DNA of 64,000 nucleotides from Pseudorhizobium tarimense (GTDB lineage Bacteria > Pseudomonadota > Alphaproteobacteria > Rhizobiales > Rhizobiaceae): NCBI RefSeq assembly GCF_022968135.1, contig NZ_JALJRA010000012.1:1-64000 (forward strand), given 5' to 3'. The position numbers and the translations under genes are program-made. Numbering within the stretch: the stretch's first letter is position 1; each line of letters begins with the position of its first letter. Below the pieces are notes generated by a model. That model saw only the letters and a program-made list of their open reading frames with translations, ran no database searches and had not been told where the DNA came from. Below are positions 54,859 through 64,000 of the stretch, piece by piece.

Positions 54859-55761
54859 ATGGCGCGCCGCGATTCAATGTCCCCGCTGGGACATTTTGCC
54901 GAAGCAGTTTCCCTCGTTTCGCAAGGTAAACCCGGTCACATCGTCGACACCCTCATTGCTGAGCGGGGTGAGCGGATTGTCAACCATCCGCTGTGGCCGG
55001 TGATGAGGCCGTTCCTTTATACGCTGCTTCGCTATGATCGGGCGATAGAGTTTGCCAACGATATTGCGGCCCTGCCCGGGCTGCAGTCATTCGAGTATCT
55101 GAGCAACATCCTGAAGCTTGATGTGCGCGTGACGAATGCCGAGCGGATCCCGGCATCCGGCGGCTTCATCCTCGTCAGCAATCACCCGACCGGGATCGCC
55201 GACGGCCTCGCCGTCTTCGACCTCTTGAAGAGCACCCGGCCGGACATGATGGTATTCGCTAACCGGGACGCGATCCGGGTCAATCCCCGCTTCGCCGAGA
55301 TGATCATTCCGGTCGAATGGCGGGAGGAGCACAAGAGCAAGCTTAAGACGCGCGAGACGCTTGTCCTGACCAATAAGACGGTAGAGGACGGCAAGGTCAT
55401 GGTGCTGTTTCCCTCAGGGCGTATCGCCTATTGGGAGAACGGCAAACTGAACGAGCGTCCGTGGAAGACGTCCGCGGTGGGGCTTGCGAAGAAATACAAC
55501 CTGCCGATCCTGCCAATACACATGCGTGCTCGCAATTCAGGCCTCTTCTACTGGTTCGCCAAGTGGTCAACCGAGCTGCGTGATATGACCGTGTTCTACG
55601 AGCTGCTCAACAAGAAGGGTAATCGGTTTGACGTGACGGTCGGGCAGATGATCCAGCCGGAGCAGTTGGAAGGCGACCTCTCTGATGTGACCAAGGCGAT
55701 CGAGAACCATACGGTCTTTGAACTCGCAGCCGACAGCGACGCAGTCTTCACCAATCAGTAG
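54859..55761 (+). CDS. PlsC-like lysophospholipid acyltransferase
   Basis: A 300-residue membrane-associated acyltransferase. The acyltransferase motif I reads NHPTGIADG, with H109 and D115 five residues apart instead of the usual four of PlsC, a variant also seen in a subgroup related to lipid-modifying and hemolysin-like acyltransferases. The motif III-like FPSGRIAYWENG follows, then PILPIHMRA. The acceptor could be lysophosphatidate or a lyso-aminolipid; this cannot be decided. It has its own candidate promoter and is 63 bases before priA. Confidence 0.82.
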   Translation: MARRDSMSPLGHFAEAVSLVSQGKPGHIVDTLIAERGERIVNHPLWPVMRPFLYTLLRYDRAIEFANDIAALPGLQSFEYLSNILKLDVRVTNAERIPASGGFILVSNHPTGIADGLAVFDLLKSTRPDMMVFANRDAIRVNPRFAEMIIPVEWREEHKSKLKTRETLVLTNKTVEDGKVMVLFPSGRIAYWENGKLNERPWKTSAVGLAKKYNLPILPIHMRARNSGLFYWFAKWSTELRDMTVFYELLNKKGNRFDVTVGQMIQPEQLEGDLSDVTKAIENHTVFELAADSDAVFTNQ

Positions 55762-55824
55762 CAGTCTTAACTGGACGAAATCTCCGGTTTCCTTTTGTTC
55801 CGCTTCGGGGCAAGGTCCCGCCGC

Positions 55825-58044
55825 ATGAGCGCAGATTCGACCAATCTCTTTGGCGCGCTGTTCGACACACCGCCGGTCAGACAGGTTGTTCCTGTCCTGG
55901 TGCCACTACCGGCGCCGGGTCCTTACAGCTATGCCGTGCCGGAAGGCATGCATGTCGAGGCGGGCTCCGTTGTGCAGGTTCCACTCGGTCCCCGTCAGGT
56001 GATCGGCGTCGTCTGGGACGGCGACAATGACGACAAGCTCGATCCGAAGAAACTGCGGCCGATTACGCTCGCTTTCGACTGCCCGCCGCTGTCGGCCGAG
56101 ATGCGCCGCTTCATAGAGTGGGTCGCAGGCTACACGCTGTCGCCGCCGGGGCTGGTGGCGAGAATGGCGATCCGCGCGCCTGCTGCACTCGAGCCGGAGC
56201 CGATGATCGAAGGCCTTCGTTATGTGGGCGGTCAGCCGGAGCGGATGACGCCGGCCCGGGCGAGGGTTCTTCAGCAGGTCGACGAGGACCTACCGTGGAC
56301 CCGGATGGGCCTCGCGCACGCTGCGGGTGTCTCAACGAGTGTCATCGACGGGCTGACACAGCAGGGGCTGTTCGAGACCGTCTTCCTTCCTCCGCCGCCG
56401 GTCGTGGCGAAGCCGGACCCTGACTATACCGCACCCCGGATCGAGGGGCCGCAGAAGGAGGCTGCTCGCGAAATCGTGGATCTCGTGAAGCAGGGCGGAT
56501 TCTCGTCATCGCTGATTGATGGCGTCACAGGATCGGGCAAGACGGAGGTCTATTTCGAGGCAATTGCGGAGACCTTGCGGCAACGGAAGCAGGTGCTGAT
56601 CCTCTTGCCGGAAATCGCCCTGACCTCCAGCTTCCTGGAGAGGTTTCAGGATCGCTTCGGCGCAAAGCCGGGGGAGTGGCATTCGGATCTTTCGCCCCGA
56701 ATCCGCGAGAAGGTCTGGCGGGGCATCGTCACCGGCGAGGTGCAGGTGGTCGCGGGCGCGCGCTCGGCGCTTTTCCTGCCGTTCGAGAACCTCGGCCTCA
56801 TCATCGTAGACGAAGAGCACGACCCTGCCTACAAGCAGGAGGACCGGGTCTTCTATAATGCGCGCGACATGGCGGTGGTGCGGGCGCGCATCGGCGATTT
56901 CCCAGTTGTGCTTGTGTCCGCCACGCCGTCGGTTGAGAGTCAGGTCAATGCTCAGGCGGGGCGGTACCATCTCGTCCATCTGCCGACCCGTTTCGGCGAA
57001 GCGGCCCTGCCGGATCTTCATCTCGTCGACATGCGGCGTCATCCGCCAGAACGCGGCGGCTTCCTTTCACCGGTGCTGCTGCGCGCCATCGGCAAGACGA
57101 TCGAACGCGGCCAGCAGTCGCTGCTTTTTCTCAACCGGCGAGGCTATGCGCCGCTGACGCTCTGCCGGGTCTGCGGTCATCGCTTCCAGTGCCGGCAATG
57201 CTCCAGCTGGCTTGTGGAACATCGGTTCCGTAACCAGATCCAGTGCCATCAGTGCGGCTATAGCGAACCCACGCCGGAAGCGTGCCCCGAATGCGGAACG
57301 TTCGATCATCTTGTTGCCTGCGGGCCAGGGGTCGAACGCATTGCTGAGGAGGTGGAGAGGCATTTTCCGGACGCCCGCACGATCGTGATGTCCTCCGATC
57401 TGCTGGGGGGGGTGAAGCGTTTGCGGCTGGAGCTGGAAGCCATCGCCAGGGGTGATGCCGACATCGTGATCGGCACCCAGCTGGTGGCGAAGGGTCATAA
57501 CTTTCCGCTGATGACGCTGGTGGGGATCGTTGATGCGGATCTCGGCCTGGCGAACGGCGACCCCCGGGCGGCGGAGCGGACGTTCCAGCTGCTGAACCAG
57601 GTGACCGGCCGTGCAGGACGAACCGGCTTGAAGAGCCACGGCCTGCTTCAGACATACCAGCCGCAGCATCCGGTGATGCAGGCGATCGTCTCCGGCGATC
57701 CAGGCGCCTTCTACGAGCGAGAGATCACGGAGCGGGAACGGGCGATCCTACCACCCTTTGGGCGGCTTGCTTCCGTCATCGTTTCGGCGGAGACGCGTGC
57801 GGATGCAGAAGCCCATGCCCGGGCCTTGCGTGCCGCCGCTCCGCCTGTCTCCGGGATCTCCGTGCTTGGACCGGCAGAAGCGCCACTTGCCCTTGTGCGG
57901 GGACGACATCGATTCCGGCTTCTCGTCCATGGTCGCCGGACGTCGGAGATGCAGGACTTCCTGAAGAAGATGGTGTCGCAGGGGCCGAAGGTCAGGGGGA
58001 CAGTGCACGTCCAGATCGATATCGATCCGCAAAGCTTCCTTTGA
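55825..58044 (+). CDS. priA: Primosomal replication protein N' (PriA helicase)
   Basis: A 739-residue 3'-5' helicase that reloads DnaB at stalled forks. The N-terminal 3'DNA-binding domain begins with VPVLVPLPAPGPYSYAVP. The helicase core has Walker A GSGKT (G236-T240) and DEEH (D329-H332). Two Zn knuckles follow, with cysteine pairs in LCRVCGHRFQCRQC and CHQCGYSEPTPEACPECG. The ATG at 55825 is preferred; the open frame extends 10 codons upstream. Confidence 0.96.
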   Translation: MSADSTNLFGALFDTPPVRQVVPVLVPLPAPGPYSYAVPEGMHVEAGSVVQVPLGPRQVIGVVWDGDNDDKLDPKKLRPITLAFDCPPLSAEMRRFIEWVAGYTLSPPGLVARMAIRAPAALEPEPMIEGLRYVGGQPERMTPARARVLQQVDEDLPWTRMGLAHAAGVSTSVIDGLTQQGLFETVFLPPPPVVAKPDPDYTAPRIEGPQKEAAREIVDLVKQGGFSSSLIDGVTGSGKTEVYFEAIAETLRQRKQVLILLPEIALTSSFLERFQDRFGAKPGEWHSDLSPRIREKVWRGIVTGEVQVVAGARSALFLPFENLGLIIVDEEHDPAYKQEDRVFYNARDMAVVRARIGDFPVVLVSATPSVESQVNAQAGRYHLVHLPTRFGEAALPDLHLVDMRRHPPERGGFLSPVLLRAIGKTIERGQQSLLFLNRRGYAPLTLCRVCGHRFQCRQCSSWLVEHRFRNQIQCHQCGYSEPTPEACPECGTFDHLVACGPGVERIAEEVERHFPDARTIVMSSDLLGGVKRLRLELEAIARGDADIVIGTQLVAKGHNFPLMTLVGIVDADLGLANGDPRAAERTFQLLNQVTGRAGRTGLKSHGLLQTYQPQHPVMQAIVSGDPGAFYEREITERERAILPPFGRLASVIVSAETRADAEAHARALRAAAPPVSGISVLGPAEAPLALVRGRHRFRLLVHGRRTSEMQDFLKKMVSQGPKVRGTVHVQIDIDPQSFL

Positions 58045-58098
58045 AAAACTCTTTGCCGCTGGTAATCGAGCGGTCACACGATGCAGCAGGAGAGACCT

Positions 58099-58482
58099 TT
58101 GGAACTGTATTTCCCGGCAGAGCTACCCGAACAGCTGGCCTTCCTTTCGGCACTCGCCGTGGCGGTCTTCGGTCTCTTGGCGCTGCTCTTTCCTGCGCCT
58201 GTCCTTCGGGCCGGCGGCTTTGTCACCGGTCAGATCGCCTCGGAAGGGTTTGGCGCCACCCGCTCCGTGGGAGGACTGCATCTGGGCCTCGGCCTTTCGG
58301 CGCTCGCGCTGGCGCAGGATTTCACCTACCTGATGCTGGGAAGTGCGCTCGCTCTGGCGGCGTTCGGACGGATCCTCTCGCTTCTTCTGGACCGCGGCCG
58401 CACTGCACGCAATGTGCTGGTGCTCGTTCTGCAGGTCGTGCTGGCGGCACTGCCGATCGGCTATGTCTTTGGTTATTTGTGA
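58099..58482 (+). CDS. DUF4345-like small membrane protein
   Basis: A 127-residue protein with four hydrophobic segments. The conserved EGFGATRSVGGLHLGLGL segment in the first loop and second helix is typical of the DUF4345 group, whose function is unknown. I chose the TTG at 58099 because GGAG lies six bases upstream; an ATG at 58081 in the same frame lacks a ribosome site. It is just downstream of priA and may be co-transcribed. Confidence 0.65.
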   Translation: MELYFPAELPEQLAFLSALAVAVFGLLALLFPAPVLRAGGFVTGQIASEGFGATRSVGGLHLGLGLSALALAQDFTYLMLGSALALAAFGRILSLLLDRGRTARNVLVLVLQVVLAALPIGYVFGYL

Positions 58483-58628
58483 CGGGGTCGGATACCAGCG
58501 CCGGCGGGATTTGTCGCGACTTCGTCATAAAATCGGTTCAAGCCCTTGGAGGCAAGGCGTTTTAGCCTATCTGCCGTGTTGCGAGTCCCTGGATCCTATG
58601 CTAGACGAACCGCGAAAGTCTGAAGGGG

Positions 58629-58687
58629 CCAGCGAAAAAGCTGGTTGATTTCAAAAAATAACAAATGATCGCAAGAGCTTAGCGATC
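58629..58687 (+). promoter_or_regulatory. Two hairpins in the atp operon leader
   Basis: CCAGC-GAAAAA-GCTGG (58629-58644) and GATCGC-N9-GCGATC (58667-58687) are perfect inverted repeats. They lie in the 248-base gap before atpH and, with the repeat at 58708-58723, make a structured leader. I see no convincing promoter hexamers in this gap. Confidence 0.35.
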
Positions 58688-58707
58688 TCCCGCAAGGAGG
58701 TCCGGCG

Positions 58708-58723
58708 CTTGATGACAATCAAG
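58708..58723 (+). promoter_or_regulatory. FNR/FixK-type palindrome and hairpin at the atpH start
   Basis: CTTGAT-GACA-ATCAAG contains an exact TTGAT-N4-ATCAA, the FNR/FixK/FnrN consensus, at 58709-58722, eight bases before the atpH GTG. It could be a protein site that blocks transcription or simply an RNA hairpin between the strong AAGGAGG (58694-58700) and atpH. Confidence 0.4.
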
Positions 58724-58744
58724 GGAAACTGTGCCCGTGGCTGA
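58709..58744 (+). CDS. Possible 11-residue leader ORF overlapping atpH
   Basis: A strong AAGGAGG (58694-58700) is correctly spaced not for atpH but for a TTG at 58709 (8 bases), with an ATG directly after it. This frame encodes about 11 residues ([11 protein letters not shown]) and stops at 58742-58744, inside the first codons of atpH in another frame. It may couple translation into atpH. Too short to be sure it is translated. Confidence 0.3.
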   Translation: MMTIKGNCARG

Positions 58745-59296
58745 CACGTCCCAGATGATTTCCGGTGTAGCAGAGCGCTATGCATCTTCGCTTTTCGAGC
58801 TCGCCGTCGAGGCTGGTTCGATTGACGCCGTGGGTGCGGATCTCGATCGGTTCCAGGCCATGATGGACGAAAGCGAAGACCTGCGCCGGCTCGTCCGGAG
58901 CCCGGTCTTTGCCGCCGACGAACAGGTGCGTGCGATTTCGGCTGTCGCCGACAAGGCCGGCATCCGTGGCATGGTCGGCAACTTCCTCAGGGTTGTTGCA
59001 GCCAATCGTCGTCTTTTCGCTCTTCCCGGTATGGTCCAGGCATTCCGCCAGATCGCTGCCGCTCATCGCGGTGAAGTTACGGCCGATGTGACGTCCGCTC
59101 ACGCGTTGACGCCGGCCCAGGAACAAGAACTCAAGTCGGCGCTGAAGGGCGTCACTGGCAAGGACGTGGTCGTCGCCGTCAAGGTCGATCCCTCACTCCT
59201 TGGTGGTCTGATCGTCAAGGTCGGGTCGCGTCAGATCGACACGTCTCTTCGCACCAAACTTTCCACCCTTAAGCTTGCACTGAAAGAGGTTGGCTG

Positions 59297-59297
<1 letters not shown>
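58731..59297 (+). CDS. atpH: ATP synthase F1 delta subunit
   Basis: A 188-residue delta (OSCP-like) subunit that links F1 to the peripheral stalk. The N-terminal helical domain ([17 protein letters not shown]) and the C-terminal [18 protein letters not shown] segment are typical. The GTG at 58731 gives the MPVADTSQ start familiar from rhizobia and has AAGGG five bases upstream; a GTG at 58737 is possible. Its stop overlaps the atpA start by one base (TGATG). Fo genes are elsewhere, as in other alphaproteobacteria. Confidence 0.95.
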
Positions 59298-60826
<1,529 letters not shown>

Positions 60827-60860
60827 GACCGAACACTAACCCCTAGGGGACCGATAACGG

Positions 60861-61739
60861 ATGCCTTCACTTAAGGATCTGAAGAACCGGATCGCCTCCG
60901 TCAAGGCGACGCAGAAGATCACCAAGGCGATGAAAATGGTCGCCGCGGCGAAGCTGCGCCGTGCGCAGGAGGCGGCCGAGGCTGCTCGTCCCTACGCGGA
61001 ACGCATGAACAAGGTGCTGGCGAGCCTTTCGGCCGCCAACGCCGGCAACGCAGAGGCTCCCTTGCTTCTGTCGGGCACCGGCAAGGACCAGGTTCATCTT
61101 CTCGTAGTGGCCACGGGTGAGCGCGGCTTGGCCGGCGGCTTCAACTCGTCCATCATTCGTCTTGCCCGCGAGCACGCCCTCAAGCTGCTGGCACAAGGCA
61201 AGACGGTGAAGATCCTGACCGTCGGACGCAAGGGCAATGACATCCTTCGCCGGACGTTCAAGGAGAACATTGTCGACTACGTCACCTTCCGCGAAGTGAA
61301 GCAGCTCAGCTTCGCCAACGCCGATGATGTCGCGCGTCGCGTTCTCGAGCTTTACAGCAAGGGCGAGTTCGACGTCGCAACGCTGTTTTATGCACGGTTC
61401 CAGTCGGTCATCGCGCAGGTGGCAACCGCACAGCAGATCATCCCGGCGAAGTTCGACGACGCCGAGGCTGCGAATGGATCTGCGGCGCTTTACGAATACG
61501 AGCCGAGCGAAGAGGAAATCCTCGAAGACCTTCTGCCGCGCAATGTCGCCGTGCAGATCTTCCGGGCTCTCCTCGAGAACAACGCATCCTTCTATGGCGC
61601 GCAAATGTCTGCAATGGACAATGCAACGCGCAATGCCGGTGAGATGATCAACAAGCTGACGCTTTCGTACAACCGCCAGCGTCAGGCGCAGATCACCAAG
61701 GAACTCATTGAAATCATTTCGGGCGCGGAAGCGCTCTGA
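60861..61739 (+). CDS. atpG: ATP synthase F1 gamma subunit
   Basis: A 292-residue central rotor shaft. The N-terminal helix [21 protein letters not shown] and the C-terminal [31 protein letters not shown] coiled-coil regions define the family. The gaps are 34 bases to atpA and 23 to atpD. Confidence 0.97.
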   Translation: MPSLKDLKNRIASVKATQKITKAMKMVAAAKLRRAQEAAEAARPYAERMNKVLASLSAANAGNAEAPLLLSGTGKDQVHLLVVATGERGLAGGFNSSIIRLAREHALKLLAQGKTVKILTVGRKGNDILRRTFKENIVDYVTFREVKQLSFANADDVARRVLELYSKGEFDVATLFYARFQSVIAQVATAQQIIPAKFDDAEAANGSAALYEYEPSEEEILEDLLPRNVAVQIFRALLENNASFYGAQMSAMDNATRNAGEMINKLTLSYNRQRQAQITKELIEIISGAEAL

Positions 61740-61744
61740 GATAA

Positions 61745-63205
<1,461 letters not shown>

Positions 63206-63219
63206 GCTCTTTCAAAGCG

Positions 63220-63243
63220 GGCGCGCCGTGAAAATGGCGCGCC
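63220..63243 (+). other. GC hairpin between atpD and atpC
   Basis: The 8-base palindrome GGCGCGCC occurs twice, separated by GTGAAAAT, and so can form an 8-bp stem. No T tract follows. It may affect mRNA stability or the lower output of the epsilon subunit. Confidence 0.45.
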
Positions 63244-63275
63244 ATTGCACGCAACACGTGAAGAAGTGAACCGAC

Positions 63276-63683
63276 ATGGCTGACGCCTTCAATTTCGAAC
63301 TCGTTTCTCCGGAGCGCCTTCTCCTGTCGGAAAAGGTCACCGAAGTCGTAATCCCGGCGACGCTGGGCGAGATGACGGTTCTTGGCAATCATGCGCTGAC
63401 GATGACCACCATCAGGCCGGGCGTCGTCACGGTGAAGCTGGCCTCGGGTCAGGAGAGCAAATACGTCGTCTTCGGCGGTTTCGCCGACATCCTGCCGACC
63501 GGCTGCACGGTTCTGGCCGAATCGGCTCTGCCGCTGTCGGACGTGACGCGGGAAACGCTGCAGGCGCGCATCGAAGCAGCGCAGGCGGATGCCGGTGCTG
63601 CGACGGATCACGAGCACAAGACCAAGCTCGAGCAGTATCTGAATGAGCTCACTAACCTGAACGGTGCAATCCTGCCAGCGTAA
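63276..63683 (+). CDS. atpC: ATP synthase F1 epsilon subunit
   Basis: A 135-residue epsilon subunit. The N-terminal beta sandwich (FELVSPERLLLSEKVTEVVIPATLGEMTVLGNHA) contacts the rotor ring, and the C-terminal helices regulate ATP hydrolysis. Last gene of the operon; a terminator lies 24 bases after the stop. Confidence 0.96.
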   Translation: MADAFNFELVSPERLLLSEKVTEVVIPATLGEMTVLGNHALTMTTIRPGVVTVKLASGQESKYVVFGGFADILPTGCTVLAESALPLSDVTRETLQARIEAAQADAGAATDHEHKTKLEQYLNELTNLNGAILPA

Positions 63684-63706
63684 ATCTGATTGAGATGCAT
63701 TTCTTG

Positions 63707-63731
63707 AAGGCGGCCTCTGGTCGCCTTTTTT
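63707..63731 (+). terminator. Intrinsic terminator of the atp operon
   Basis: A 9-bp stem AAGGCGGCC / GGTCGCCTT (one G-U pair) with loop TCT, followed by four to six T residues. Confidence 0.85.
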
Positions 63732-63783
63732 GTTGCCTTCTTGGCAGCGGCTTGCTGTTCTCTGCGCAAGGGAGCAGACACTC

Positions 63784-64000
63784 ATGATCGACAAGCTGGA
63801 GTTCTTTATTACGCTCGCGCGCGAAGGTCATTTCGGCCGAGCCGCGGAGGAAAGCGGCATATCGCAGCCCTCCCTCTCCGCAGCGATCCGGCAGCTCGAG
63901 GATCACCTGGGCGTCGTGCTCGTGGTGCGCGGGTCCAGATACCAGGGGCTGACCCCGGAAGGCCAGCGCGTTCTGGAATGGGCCAAGCGGATCGTCGGCG
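63784..64000 (+). CDS. LysR family transcriptional regulator (N-terminal part, runs off the window)
   Basis: The first 72 residues of a LysR-type regulator. The winged helix-turn-helix is complete: DKLEFFITLAREGHFGRAAEE, then SGISQPSLSAAIRQLEDHLG and LTPEGQRVL. The effector-binding domain is outside the window, so the target genes cannot be inferred. The ATG at 63784 follows GGGAGC about ten bases upstream. Confidence 0.9.
   Translation, partial: MIDKLEFFITLAREGHFGRAAEESGISQPSLSAAIRQLEDHLGVVLVVRGSRYQGLTPEGQRVLEWAKRIVG

Overview
The window is chromosomal DNA of an alphaproteobacterium, almost certainly of the order Hyphomicrobiales (Rhizobiales) and most likely Rhizobiaceae (Sinorhizobium/Rhizobium/Neorhizobium type). 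The evidence is the high G+C content, the unlinked atpHAGDC operon without the Fo genes, the mdh-sucCDAB-lpdA operon with a MAPEG gene inside it, the hemC-hemD-Mic60-hemY cluster, an Omp19-like lipoprotein, a ybhL-type leader candidate and CtrA-type boxes. No rRNA, tRNA, CRISPR array, prophage or insertion sequence is visible, and no stretch longer than about 300 bases lacks a gene. The window opens inside the aconitase gene and closes inside a LysR regulator gene.

1-10.6 kb: the 3' end of acnA with its terminator, a TauE/SafE permease, a secreted DUF1223 protein, DUF2794, a GNAT acetyltransferase, a Bax-inhibitor-1 (YbhL-type) membrane protein with a structured leader, an ABC exporter pair (YbbA/YbbP type) divergent from a TesA-like esterase, then thpR, a pterin dehydratase, a DUF1232 protein and an IalB-like protein. 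10.8-16.6 kb: rlmN, a three-gene ABC importer followed by tenA (possible thiamine-pyrimidine salvage), a LysE exporter and a truncated SDR pseudogene. 16.7-27.6 kb: argG, a Bcr/CflA efflux pump, an M3 peptidase, typA, a second GNAT gene, ppa, DUF167, YggT, an MFS exporter and a glutamine amidotransferase.

26.9-36.7 kb: a six-gene minus-strand operon (hemC, hemD, Mic60-like, hemY, TerB-like, amidotransferase) divergent from a plus-strand operon (tsaD, gpsA, YciI-like, EVE, ETF-beta-methyltransferase-like). 37.0-52.0 kb is the respiratory and TCA core: sdhCDAB, an Omp19-like lipoprotein, zapE, then mdh-sucC-sucD-sucA-sucB-MAPEG-lpdA. 52.1-58.5 kb: a cytochrome b561 gene broken by two frameshifts, a TraB/GumN protein, xerC, a PlsC-like acyltransferase, priA and a DUF4345 protein. 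58.7-63.7 kb: atpHAGDC with a structured leader.

Functionally the window is dominated by energy metabolism: aconitase, succinate dehydrogenase, malate dehydrogenase, succinyl-CoA synthetase, 2-oxoglutarate dehydrogenase and F1-ATPase. These sit among conserved housekeeping genes. I see no clearly novel multi-gene system. The observations most worth a second look are regulatory or degenerative: a perfect FNR/FixK-type palindrome and a mini-ORF at the atpH start, inverted repeats and a strong hairpin before mdh, two exact CtrA boxes, the ybhL leader candidate, the ABC-tenA cassette and two decayed genes.
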